10,598 bases of DNA from JBGPMO01 sp041487075 (GCA_041487075.1 JBGPMO010000015.1:1-10598); one strand, 5' to 3'; counted from the first letter of the stretch, positions 1-5,603 are shown. Numbers and translations are program-made. The notes: generated from the letters alone by a model not told the origin.

Positions 1-243
1 CTCGTGAAAAGTGATCCTCGGGATATTCCAAAAATAATCAAGCTTTCTCAGCTTACCTACGCTAAGATGATTCAAAATCTTTTTTGGGCGACTGGATATA
101 ACCTCATTGCCTTGCCTCTCGCCGCTGGCGTACTTGCTTCAAAAGGAATCGTATTACCGCCAGCTGTCGCGGCCGTCTTTATGAGCGCATCAACGGTCAT
201 TGTCGCTGTGAACGCAATGCTGTTGCGCAGAAAAAAAATTTAA
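1..243 (+). CDS. Heavy-metal P1B-type ATPase, C-terminal fragment (5' end outside window)
   Basis: This is the last 80 codons of a metal-exporting P-type ATPase; the reading frame is open to the first base, so the GTG at 4 is an internal valine and not a start. What is seen is the family's conserved tail: LVKSDPRDI at the end of the soluble domain, then membrane helix 7 with an N-x5-GYN-x4-P pattern (QNLFWATGYNLIALP) and helix 8 with P-x6-MSAST-x5-N, ending in LLRRKK. From family knowledge, YN in helix 7 and MxxS(S/T) in helix 8 supply metal ligands of copper-type pumps; the MSxST form, as I recall it, marks the P1B-3 (CopB-like) subgroup and not CopA (MxxSS) or zinc pumps. The helix-6 CPx motif that would settle this lies upstream of the window. 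Role: ATP-driven export of copper or a similar metal across the membrane. Confidence 0.93.
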   Translation, partial: LVKSDPRDIPKIIKLSQLTYAKMIQNLFWATGYNLIALPLAAGVLASKGIVLPPAVAAVFMSASTVIVAVNAMLLRRKKI

Positions 244-316
244 ACAATGCTATTATTATATAAATAATTCATCCCGTAAAGGCCGAAAGGTTATAGTAAT
301 GAACATGAACTAAAAT

Positions 317-688
317 ATGAATAATGAAAAGAAAATAGAATGGTTATTGCGAGTTGGCGTAGCCGGAGAATTTCTTGGTCATGGCTTATTGGCCATAGAA
401 GGAAAAAAGGATTGGCTGGGTTGGATAAACCAAATGATACACGTGGATATTCCTACCGCCACAACCCTGCTGCTCCTTATCGGTATTGCAGATGTTATTA
501 TGGCATTGATAGTTTTATTCAGGCCCGTCCGCCCACTCTTGCTCTGGATGGCTATCTGGGGTTTTTGGACGGCGCTCGTCAGGCCTTTAGTCGGGGTTGG
601 CTGGTTAGATTTTATTGAACGTTCCGCTAATTGGGCGGCGCCCTTAGCCTTGTATTACTTTTTTCAAAATAAAAAGCGCGATCATTGA
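317..688 (+). CDS. DoxX-like four-helix membrane protein
   Basis: A 123-residue integral membrane protein with four predicted hydrophobic helices (about 9-27, 47-68, 72-92 and 103-116) and a charged C-terminal tail (QNKKRDH). The LRVGVAGEFLGHG stretch in helix 1, followed by a short basic loop and a GI.D.....L.. second helix, resembles the DoxX/quinone-oxidoreductase-like membrane family, but similarity is in overall layout and a few glycines only, so the family call is tentative. No enzyme motif is visible. It follows the metal ATPase by 73 bases, on the same strand; a weak -10 (TATAGT, 292-297) could drive it separately. No Shine-Dalgarno precedes the ATG. Function unknown; a membrane-embedded redox or metal-stress partner is possible only from the neighbour. 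Confidence 0.75.
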   Translation: MNNEKKIEWLLRVGVAGEFLGHGLLAIEGKKDWLGWINQMIHVDIPTATTLLLLIGIADVIMALIVLFRPVRPLLLWMAIWGFWTALVRPLVGVGWLDFIERSANWAAPLALYYFFQNKKRDH

Positions 689-702
689 TTCAGTCTTGAA
701 TC
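687..702. repeat. Short perfect inverted repeat after DoxX-like gene
   Basis: GATTCA-gtct-TGAATC forms a 6-bp perfect stem with a 4-base loop that overlaps the stop codon of the DoxX-like gene. There is no following T-tract, so it is a poor intrinsic terminator; it may only protect the 3' end of the transcript. Confidence 0.4.
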
Positions 703-723
703 TGAAATGGAGATATACTCGCT

Positions 724-752
724 TTGCAATAAACCTACCAATACGCTATAAA
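724..752 (+). promoter_or_regulatory. Candidate upstream promoter of the cold-shock gene
   Basis: TTGCAA (724-729) and TATAAA (747-752) are separated by 17 bases, a standard sigma-70-type spacing. Transcription from here would start near 759 and give the cold-shock gene a leader of about 55 bases. A second, leaderless-type -10 lies closer to the gene (802-807); both could be used. Confidence 0.45.
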
Positions 753-767
753 GGATGACATAAGGCA

Positions 768-791
768 CGGAAACAGAGTCGAGTTTCTCCG
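768..791 (+). promoter_or_regulatory. Leader hairpin upstream of the cold-shock gene
   Basis: CGGAAAC (768-774) can pair with GTTTCtCCG (783-791), giving a 7-bp stem with a single bulged T and an 8-base loop. It would sit in the 5' leader if transcription starts near 759. Long structured leaders are known for cspA-type mRNAs; a thermosensing role here is only inference. Confidence 0.35.
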
Positions 792-801
792 TATACATCA
801 T

Positions 802-807
802 TATAAA
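802..807 (+). promoter_or_regulatory. -10 box adjacent to the csp start codon (leaderless type)
   Basis: TATAAA ends six bases before the ATG at 814, so a transcript started from it would begin at or next to the start codon. No convincing -35 is seen at the matching distance. Confidence 0.45.
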
Positions 808-813
808 AATCAT

Positions 814-1011
814 ATGACCGGAACTATCAAGACGCTTACGCAGAAAGGATTCGGATTTATTGCTCGCGAAGGCGAAGTAAAGGATCTCTTCTTTCATTCT
901 AAGGAATTACAGGGGGTGACCTTCGACGAATTGAAGGTGGGCGACAAAGTCACCTTTGAAGTCGTTCAAGGCGAAAAAGGCCCAGCGGCCACGAACGTTT
1001 CGCGCGCATAA
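814..1011 (+). CDS. Cold-shock domain protein (CspA family)
   Basis: A 65-residue single cold-shock domain, the normal length of the family. It carries both RNA-binding motifs: RNP1 as KGFGFI (residues 11-16) and RNP2 as DLFFH (24-28), and the conserved VGDKVTFEV strand near residue 42. The usual aromatic W/F in the first strand is replaced by TLTQ, a variant I recall from Patescibacteria. Such proteins bind single-stranded RNA and DNA in the cytoplasm and melt mRNA structure, helping translation at low temperature or in general growth. It is monocistronic: two candidate promoters precede it and a strong terminator follows 12 bases after the stop. No Shine-Dalgarno is present, consistent with leaderless initiation or with an unstructured AT-rich entry site. 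Confidence 0.95.
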   Translation: MTGTIKTLTQKGFGFIAREGEVKDLFFHSKELQGVTFDELKVGDKVTFEVVQGEKGPAATNVSRA

Positions 1012-1022
1012 GCGCTGCAAAT

Positions 1023-1060
1023 AAAAAAACCGCTCCGACGGTTGTCGGAGCGGTTTTTTT
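1023..1060 (+). terminator. Strong rho-independent terminator after csp
   Basis: CCGCTCCGAC (1030-1039) and GTCGGAGCGG (1044-1053) form a perfect 10-bp stem with loop GGTT, flanked by A7 (1023-1029) and T7 (1054-1060). The A7/T7 flanks make it symmetric, so it could stop transcription in both directions. Confidence 0.95.
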
Positions 1061-1061
1061 A

Positions 1062-1091
1062 TGGACATCGGAGTCTACGAAAGCGTATAAT
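1062..1091 (+). promoter_or_regulatory. Promoter of the FG-GAP-like protein gene
   Basis: TGGACA (1062-1067) and a consensus TATAAT (1086-1091) are separated by 18 bases, directly after the csp terminator. The -10 ends six bases before the ATG at 1098, so the predicted transcription start coincides with the start codon. Confidence 0.7.
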
Positions 1092-1097
1092 AAAATA

Positions 1098-1634
1098 ATG
1101 AAAAAAATAATCGCGGGTATAGGCATTGCTGTTGTAGCCGGCGCTGGCATTTTTTATTGGACTCAAAAATCATCACAAGAAACCATGAAAGGTGACTCGC
1201 GGAATGATTATAAAAACACTTCGTACGAAATTGGAGGTGAGCAAGTCCTGCTCAAAAACGGCGCAGCAGAAGTTGCATCTGCCCCGGGTTCAGCTTCAAA
1301 AACAATTACACAATATTTTGGCAATGAGGTGACTGGCGACTTTAATAATGACGGCAGGGAAGACGTTGCGTTTCTACTCACCCAAAGCGGAGGAGGCAGC
1401 GGAACCTTCTATTACCTTGCGGTTGCACTTAAAACTCAAAACGGATATAAGGGAACAAACGCTGTTCTGCTCGGCGACCATATCGCGCCGCAAACCACCG
1501 AATTCCGGAATGGCGAGATTATCGTGAATTATGCCGAGCGGAAACCAAATGAGCCCATGACAACACGCCCGTCAGTGGGAGTTTCAAAGTATTTGAAAGT
1601 GAGCGGGGACAAACTATCAGAAGCGCCGAACTAG
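1098..1634 (+). CDS. Signal-anchored FG-GAP/VCBS-like protein, function unknown
   Basis: A 178-residue protein with a basic start (MKK), a hydrophobic helix at about 4-20, and an extracytoplasmic remainder; no lipobox cysteine follows, so it is probably membrane-anchored or cleaved. Residues 81-92 (DFNNDGREDVAF) have the Asp/Asn spacing of an EF-hand-like or FG-GAP calcium loop (D81, N83, D85, G86, D89). The block from SAPGSASK (62) through LLTQ..GGSGTFYYLAVAL and NYAERKP (about 144-150) matches, from memory, a conserved hypothetical family common in parcubacterial genomes. There are no cysteines and no catalytic motif I recognise. It lies alone behind its own promoter and converges on the pilin gene, sharing a palindromic CTAG at the stop. 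A surface or pilus-associated calcium-binding role is inference only. Confidence 0.85.
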   Translation: MKKIIAGIGIAVVAGAGIFYWTQKSSQETMKGDSRNDYKNTSYEIGGEQVLLKNGAAEVASAPGSASKTITQYFGNEVTGDFNNDGREDVAFLLTQSGGGSGTFYYLAVALKTQNGYKGTNAVLLGDHIAPQTTEFRNGEIIVNYAERKPNEPMTTRPSVGVSKYLKVSGDKLSEAPN

Positions 1635-2281
1635 AGAGACAAGTTATTCCCCACCTCGTACTCCGAAATATTATCTCCTCCGTCAGTGCTTTCTTTATCG
1701 TCCGAGCCGCCGTTTTGATATTGGTCACTCTCCAAATGCGCATCAAACTCGAATTGATTCAAAGCATTGTTGCACGCATACGCATAGAAAAAATGAATGC
1801 CGTCGTTTACAGGATCGAGCGGGAGAGTTGCCAAGGGAGAGCCGCCGCTTATGATATTCAAATCAACCGGAACCCAACCCGTGCTGTCGATATTTCTCCC
1901 GGTGATAGTTAATCCATTCGCAGGATTTTGCACCACAGCGCCACCCGTAGAGCTCGCAAAAGGATCGAGAACAATAGACGTTCCCGGAACAACCGTCAGC
2001 TGATTCGTTGCCCAATAATTTTGGCTGCCGACCGGTGCGTCATCGCACGTGTCTACGCCTGACATCGGATACGGCCCGCTTCGTTGCGTAAGATAATGGC
2101 CCAATACGCTCCGCAAACTATCGAGATCGCTTAATCGCGCGCTGTCTCGAGATTCCGCGAGCAGTTGTGCGGGATTTAAAACAATGACAACCGTGGTCGC
2201 TAAAATCGCAAGAATACCAACCACGATAAGCAGTTCAATAAGGGTGAATCCGCGCCTCATCATCTTGTTCTTATCAGTCAT
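1631..2281 (-). CDS. Type IV pilin-like protein (prepilin with N-terminal methylation motif)
   Basis: The product carries a class III prepilin leader: a short basic stretch ending MMRRG, cleaved before FTLIELLIVVGILAILA, with the key Glu at mature position 5 and a single membrane helix. The rest is a soluble pilin head with two cysteines (C79 and C170 from the chosen start) that could form a disulfide, the LPLDPVND...FFYAYAC block common in parcubacterial pilins, and an acidic C-terminus (NGGSDDKES..GGDN) that may bind calcium as in GspG-type pseudopilins; that last point is inference. Subunits of this kind form type IV pili or pseudopili used in attachment, DNA uptake or secretion. I chose the ATG at 2281 (216 aa) because the -10 at 2302-2297 places transcription start near 2290, inside the longer reading that begins at 2293 (220 aa). 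No pilus assembly gene is present nearby. Confidence 0.92.
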   Translation of the reverse strand: MTDKNKMMRRGFTLIELLIVVGILAILATTVVIVLNPAQLLAESRDSARLSDLDSLRSVLGHYLTQRSGPYPMSGVDTCDDAPVGSQNYWATNQLTVVPGTSIVLDPFASSTGGAVVQNPANGLTITGRNIDSTGWVPVDLNIISGGSPLATLPLDPVNDGIHFFYAYACNNALNQFEFDAHLESDQYQNGGSDDKESTDGGDNISEYEVGNNLSL

Positions 2282-2296
2282 AATCAATGGCATTTT

Positions 2297-2305
2297 ATTA
2301 TATCA
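2297..2305 (-). promoter_or_regulatory. Extended -10 promoter of the pilin gene
   Basis: On the minus strand the sequence reads TGATATAAT, an extended -10 (TGn) with a consensus TATAAT at 2302-2297. No clear -35 is visible, as expected for this promoter type. It sits back to back with the NAD kinase promoter in an 80-base gap. Confidence 0.65.
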
Positions 2306-2357
2306 TACGCATAGTCAGAGAGAAATGAAACTACTCTCACCAGGGACGCTCATTCTT

Positions 2358-2366
2358 TGCTATGAT
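2358..2366 (+). promoter_or_regulatory. Extended -10 promoter of the NAD kinase gene
   Basis: TGCTATGAT is an extended -10 (TGn followed by TATGAT, 2361-2366). It ends eight bases before the ATG at 2375, leaving room for at most a one- or two-base leader and no Shine-Dalgarno. Confidence 0.55.
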
Positions 2367-2374
2367 GATGAAAC

Positions 2375-3058
2375 ATGAACGCCTTACTCTTCGGAAGAAA
2401 TAAATCGGAAATAGAAACCCTGGTACGGAAGACGGGCTTTACCCTCGTTGAAAAAAATCCGGAGTTCGTCATCACCTATGGCGGCGATGGCACCCTTATG
2501 AAGGCGGAACACGCCTACCCCGGAATCCCTAAAATTGTGCTGCGCGACAGTCTCATTTGCAAAAAATGTTCGCCGCTCTCGAACGAAGAAGTTTTACAAA
2601 GAATAGTGGAAAAGCAGTACGCGGTGGAAGAGCTCATCAAGCTCGAGGCGGCGACTTCGGGCAAAACCCTTCATGCGATGAATGACGTAGTAGTGCACAA
2701 TAAGGATGCCCGGCACGCAATCCGTTATGCGCTCTCCGTAGACAATAAAGAAATCAGCGGTGCTATCATCGGGGACGGTGTGGTAATCGCAACGCCGTTC
2801 GGCTCGACTGCCTATTACCGCAGCATCACCGACAGCTTTTTTGAACTCGGTATTGGGCTTGCATTCAACAACAGCACTGAACCATCTGATCACATGGTGC
2901 TGAAAGACGAAAGCATCATTAAAATAAAAATCCTCCGCGGTCCAGCCATTATATATGCCGACAATCATGAAGATGAAATACCACTCGAGAAAGGAGCCGA
3001 AGTTATTATCAAAAAGTCCCGTGAGAAAGCCATGATTGTGATTCCGAAAACAGACTAA
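2375..3058 (+). CDS. nadK: NAD kinase (ATP/polyphosphate-NAD kinase family)
   Basis: Phosphorylates NAD+ to NADP+, the only route to NADP, in the cytoplasm. At 227 residues it is shorter than the usual 270-300, but the diagnostic motifs are all present: GGDGT at 36-40 (phosphate-binding and catalytic Asp), the AMND motif at 101-104 that contacts NAD ribose, and GDGVVIATPFGSTAYYRS at about 133-150, the conserved glycine-rich strand. The N-terminal Rossmann-like half is trimmed: the protein starts only 35 residues before GGDGT. A C-x2-C pair (C62, C65, in ICKKC) between the motifs is not part of the standard family pattern. It is divergently transcribed from the pilin gene behind an extended -10, with no Shine-Dalgarno. 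Confidence 0.93.
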   Translation: MNALLFGRNKSEIETLVRKTGFTLVEKNPEFVITYGGDGTLMKAEHAYPGIPKIVLRDSLICKKCSPLSNEEVLQRIVEKQYAVEELIKLEAATSGKTLHAMNDVVVHNKDARHAIRYALSVDNKEISGAIIGDGVVIATPFGSTAYYRSITDSFFELGIGLAFNNSTEPSDHMVLKDESIIKIKILRGPAIIYADNHEDEIPLEKGAEVIIKKSREKAMIVIPKTD

Positions 3059-3059
3059 G

Positions 3060-3199
3060 GTGAAAATATACAAGTCATATTGCCGTTCTTTCTCGCGGCG
3101 TTCCTCATCTTTAGTATCCCTTCCCTCGCTTCTGCCCATGAACACTAAATATTCAAGATAGGAAACGCATATTATCGGTTATACTACATCCCTAAGGGC
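3060..3199 (+). pseudogene. Remnant of a small secreted-protein gene (signal peptide plus start of mature domain)
   Basis: Directly after the NAD kinase stop, a GTG at 3060 begins MKIYKS; after a one-base frame change near 3078-3080 the other frame reads a textbook signal peptide, LPFFLAAFLIFSIPSLASA (3080-3136), with an A-x-A cleavage site, then HEH, a TAA at 3146, and on through it IFKIGNAYYRLY. If the TAA was once CAA (Gln) the mature start would read AHEHQIFKIG..YY, which resembles from memory a parcubacterial secreted family with AHEHxxFxIxxxxYxFxVGSLNEP. The remainder is not recognisable and runs into the next gene. So I see two lesions (frameshift, stop) and a lost 3' end. The promoter of the pseudouridine synthase gene lies inside it. 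The alternative is a short expressed exported peptide. Confidence 0.5.
3180..3185 (+). promoter_or_regulatory. -10 box upstream of the pseudouridine synthase gene
   Basis: TATACT gives a predicted start near 3192 and a leader of about 36 bases. No convincing -35 lies upstream. It lies inside the decayed secreted-protein gene. Confidence 0.4.
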
Positions 3200-3227
3200 A
3201 AAAAAGCCTCAAACCAAGCAAAAATTC

Positions 3228-3929
3228 ATGCGCATCCAAAAATATCTTTCTCAAAAAGGAATTTTGTCTCGCCGCGAGACAGAGGCGTATATTCGTAATA
3301 GGCGCATCCGGTTAAACGGGAACGTGGTCGAAACCATGGGTGTTCAAATGGATCCGTCAAAAGACAAGGTAGAAGTGCTCGGCGCACACACGAAAGAAAC
3401 CGTGCAAAAGATTACCGTTCTCGTCTACAAGCCCCGAGGCGTAGTCTGCTCGAAGCAGAGTGCTGAAGGGAGAACGGTGTTTCAAGTCTTCCCGAAGTTT
3501 GCGAATTTGAATGCCGTTGGCCGGCTCGATAAAGAAAGCGAAGGGCTTTTACTGCTTTCAAACGACGGGGTGGTCACCGCAGTCGTTACCGGAGACGATC
3601 ATTTGGTTGAAAAAGAATATGAAGTAACGGTTCGCGAAGATATTTCCCGCTGGCACATGAAAAAAATGGCGGAAGGCATCTTACTCAATGGAGTAAAAAC
3701 ACTCCCCGCCAAAACAAAGCTCGTAAGCGATCATACCTTTTCACTCATCATCTCTGAAGGCAAAACCCACCAGATTCGCCGGATGGCGGACGCGCTCCAC
3801 CTTACTATTGAGCGCCTCATCCGGATACGCATCGGGAATCTTACTTTTCACGGGCTCACCTCCGGCAAAAGCCGCGTGGTAAGCCCTGATGAAATTGCCG
3901 CTTTGAAACGCCTCAAGAAAAGAAATTGA
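3228..3929 (+). CDS. RsuA/RluB/RluF-family rRNA pseudouridine synthase
   Basis: A 233-residue enzyme that isomerises a specific uridine in ribosomal RNA to pseudouridine. An S4 RNA-binding domain covers roughly residues 1-55 (RIQKYLSQKGILSRRETEAYI, RLNG). The catalytic domain follows, with YKPRGVVCS at 67-75, the catalytic Asp in GRLDKESEGLLLLSNDG (D101), the KEYEV strand with its active-site Tyr at 133, and the EGKTHQIRRM motif at 178-187 that defines the family. The QIRRM motif and the L.RIRIGNL C-terminal strand point to the RluF/RluB side, targeting 23S rRNA, but the exact site cannot be read from sequence. Obg starts one base after its stop, so the two are translated together: a ribosome-maturation pair. 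Confidence 0.93.
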   Translation: MRIQKYLSQKGILSRRETEAYIRNRRIRLNGNVVETMGVQMDPSKDKVEVLGAHTKETVQKITVLVYKPRGVVCSKQSAEGRTVFQVFPKFANLNAVGRLDKESEGLLLLSNDGVVTAVVTGDDHLVEKEYEVTVREDISRWHMKKMAEGILLNGVKTLPAKTKLVSDHTFSLIISEGKTHQIRRMADALHLTIERLIRIRIGNLTFHGLTSGKSRVVSPDEIAALKRLKKRN

Positions 3930-3930
3930 T

Positions 3931-4908
3931 ATGCTGATAGACCACGTCACCATTACCGTAACGGCTGGCAAAGGCGGCGCCGGAGCTGTGAGCTTTAGCC
4001 ATATCAAAATGACGTTGGGTCCCACGGGCGGCAGCGGCGGAAAAGGCGGAGATATCTACTGTGAAGCCGTGGCTGATTTAGGCGCGCTCCGCCGATTCCG
4101 AACGCAAAAATCATTTGCCGCCGAAGACGGCCACGCCGGCCGCTCTGCGTTCCGCGACGGGAGAGACGGCCGCGATCTCGTGCTTTTGGTGCCGCGCGGC
4201 ACCGTACTGCATAACCGGGGAACGAAGAAAGAATACGAACTCACTTCGCTCGGCGAGCGCATCCTTGTCGTACCCGGCGGCAAAGGCGGTAAAGGCAATT
4301 TTCAATATAAATCTGCCACCAATACCTCTCCGAAAAAATCCCAACCCGGGCTCCCGGGAGAGGCCGCGACCCTCGAGCTCGAACTCAAACTCATTGCAGA
4401 CGTGGGCCTGATCGGGCTCCCGAATGTCGGAAAATCAAGCTTTTTAAACGAGGTGACGAACGCGCAAAGCCGCGTTGCAAACTATCCCTTTACCACGCTC
4501 GAGCCGCATTTGGGCGCTTATGACGCGCTTATCCTCGCCGATATCCCCGGACTTATTGAAGGAGCGTCTTCCGGCAAGGGGCTCGGCATCAAATTCCTCC
4601 GCCATATTGAACGGACCGGTATCTTATTCCATTTCATTGATGCGGGAACGTTTGATCCGCGGAAAGATTACGACGTGATTCGAAACGAGCTCGGGCGTTA
4701 CAATCCCCTGCTCCTCAAAAAAACCGAATACCTCATCATTGCGAAATCTGACACGGTCACGGACCGCCGTATCAACGAAATTATAAAGGTGTTACAGCCG
4801 CTGCATAAAGAAATAGTTCCGGTTTCAATCTATGATCCCGAACGCATGACTATAGTACGGAAACTTCTTGACGCAATCGCAAAAAATCTCGAGGCGCCGA
4901 AAGATTGA
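3931..4908 (+). CDS. obg: GTPase Obg (ribosome assembly GTPase)
   Basis: Obg binds the 50S subunit and acts in its late assembly and in stress signalling. The glycine-rich OBG fold occupies residues 1-155 (GKGG repeats at 13-16, 35-40 and 116-123). The G domain follows: G1 GLPNVGKSS at 162-170, G2 Thr in YPFTTLEP (185-192), G3 DIPGLIEGAS at 204-213. G4, normally NKxD, reads AKSD at 271-274, and the G5 region reads SIYD at 299-302 where SA is usual; both are unusual and may alter guanine binding. At 325 residues it has no C-terminal OCT extension, which is common. The N-terminal FRREK of typical Obg is replaced by FSHIK. It is coupled to the upstream pseudouridine synthase with a 1-base gap and no Shine-Dalgarno; the TGA stop overlaps the next promoter's -35. 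Confidence 0.96.
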   Translation: MLIDHVTITVTAGKGGAGAVSFSHIKMTLGPTGGSGGKGGDIYCEAVADLGALRRFRTQKSFAAEDGHAGRSAFRDGRDGRDLVLLVPRGTVLHNRGTKKEYELTSLGERILVVPGGKGGKGNFQYKSATNTSPKKSQPGLPGEAATLELELKLIADVGLIGLPNVGKSSFLNEVTNAQSRVANYPFTTLEPHLGAYDALILADIPGLIEGASSGKGLGIKFLRHIERTGILFHFIDAGTFDPRKDYDVIRNELGRYNPLLLKKTEYLIIAKSDTVTDRRINEIIKVLQPLHKEIVPVSIYDPERMTIVRKLLDAIAKNLEAPKD

Positions 4909-4932
4909 CGGAGCATATCATTTGAAGATAAT
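4905..4932 (+). promoter_or_regulatory. Promoter of the zinc-ribbon protein gene
   Basis: TTGACG (4905-4910) and GATAAT (4927-4932) match the sigma-70 consensus at five of six positions each with a 16-base spacer; the -35 overlaps the obg stop codon. Predicted start near 4939. TATAAA at 4934-4939 is an alternative -10 but has no -35 at the right distance. Confidence 0.65.
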
Positions 4933-4948
4933 CTATAAAACAGCACCC

Positions 4949-4962
4949 GGCGCTTCGGCGCC
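4949..4962 (+). promoter_or_regulatory. UUCG-tetraloop hairpin in the zinc-ribbon gene leader
   Basis: GGCGC-TTCG-GCGCC is a perfect 5-bp GC stem closed by C(UUCG)G, one of the most stable RNA tetraloops. It ends four bases before the Shine-Dalgarno. No T-tract follows, so it is not a terminator for obg; it could stabilise the mRNA or position the ribosome site. Confidence 0.6.
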
Positions 4963-4966
4963 CCAT

Positions 4967-4972
4967 AAGGAG
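4967..4972 (+). promoter_or_regulatory. Shine-Dalgarno AAGGAG deciding a TTG start
   Basis: AAGGAG lies seven bases before the TTG at 4980, ideal spacing. It is the only well-placed strong Shine-Dalgarno seen in the window and supports TTG as the start, since the next in-frame ATG is about residue 98. Confidence 0.75.
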
Positions 4973-4979
4973 ACTGCAC

Positions 4980-5477
4980 TTGGAGAACACGATTCAAGCA
5001 AACTCCCGAAGTAGAATCTTTCGTGGCAAAACCTGCACTGATTGCGGGAGTAATCGGTTATGTTGCCTCCATTGGGGTGACTATACTCTCGCTGGACGGA
5101 AAAGCTATTTCTGCACATCATGCTTTACTGAACGGATTCGCTTTCGCAAGGAAAACGGATTCGCGAAGCTTTTCTCAAACCCGCATCCCAAAGGAAGCAA
5201 GGAGGCACGAGACTGGTACCGTGAAAATACGGTCAAGAACCACGTATGCATCGAGTGCGGCAGCTCGGGCATGAGTTTCTACTTCTACAGCGAAGATGAG
5301 TCTAAGAACTGCGCCGCGCCCTGTCCGCAATGTTTCCCGCTTGATCCTTGGGGTATCGAGGCAAACGAGGAATGGCACCATATGACGGCAATGCTCCGAC
5401 CCACGCGACCGAGGTTTAAGGGGCCCACAAAGGTGGCGCCAGAGAGCGAACCGAACCTCAAACGAGCCACTGGCTAG
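4980..5477 (+). CDS. Double zinc-ribbon protein of unknown function
   Basis: A 165-residue soluble protein starting at TTG. It has two similar cysteine modules: C19-x2-C22 with C45-x2-C48 (plus C28, C29), and C90-x2-C93 with C115-x2-C118 (plus C111). Each opens with a C-x2-CGS knuckle and closes with C-x2-CF, so each could bind one zinc ion as a zinc ribbon. Between them is a basic, aromatic linker (RIRFRKENGFAKLF..., 52-66) and after them a Pro/Arg/Lys-rich tail with likely disorder (about 140-165). The layout suggests a nucleic-acid- or ribosome-binding adaptor, but no family is recognised and no catalytic motif is seen. The gene stands alone with its own promoter, leader hairpin, Shine-Dalgarno and terminator, unlike all its neighbours. 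Confidence 0.8.
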   Translation: MENTIQANSRSRIFRGKTCTDCGSNRLCCLHWGDYTLAGRKSYFCTSCFTERIRFRKENGFAKLFSNPHPKGSKEARDWYRENTVKNHVCIECGSSGMSFYFYSEDESKNCAAPCPQCFPLDPWGIEANEEWHHMTAMLRPTRPRFKGPTKVAPESEPNLKRATG

Positions 5478-5513
5478 CGGCAAGCGCGCCGAAGCCGCAC
5501 AAAAAATCATCTA

Positions 5514-5544
5514 CCGGCGCCAATCCTTTGGCGCCGGCTTTTTT
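5514..5544 (+). terminator. Rho-independent terminator after the zinc-ribbon gene
   Basis: CCGGCGCCA (5514-5522) pairs perfectly with TGGCGCCGG (5529-5537) across a 6-base loop and is followed by CTTTTTT. An upstream A6 run gives it partial symmetry. Confidence 0.95.
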
Positions 5545-5603
5545 ATGGATAGATGAGGGATAACGCGCATTAAAAAAGTTCTCCACATGGGGAAACGCAC
5601 GTA

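Noticed and set aside
682..897. 71-residue minus-strand frame covering the csp upstream region
   Set aside because: It overlaps the csp coding region and promoter and shows no protein-like features.
2282..2293. Longer pilin start at 2293
   Set aside because: The -10 at 2302-2297 puts transcription start near 2290, inside this stretch, so the ATG at 2281 is more likely.
2594..3145. 183-residue minus-strand frame opposite NAD kinase
   Set aside because: It is the shadow of a gene with full family motifs on the plus strand and its product has no recognisable domain.
4949..4962. GGCGC-TTCG-GCGCC as terminator of obg
   Set aside because: No T-tract follows and it lies downstream of the zinc-ribbon promoter, so it belongs to that gene's leader.
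5175..5510. 111-residue minus-strand frame opposite the zinc-ribbon gene
   Set aside because: The plus strand has a promoter, Shine-Dalgarno, paired cysteines and terminator; the minus frame has none of these and would start within the terminator region.
3161..5599. GGAAACGCA shared by the regions ahead of two TATACT boxes (3161 and 5591)
   Set aside because: The distance to the -10 differs (19 versus 16 bases) and nine bases shared once is within chance; not called a regulatory motif.
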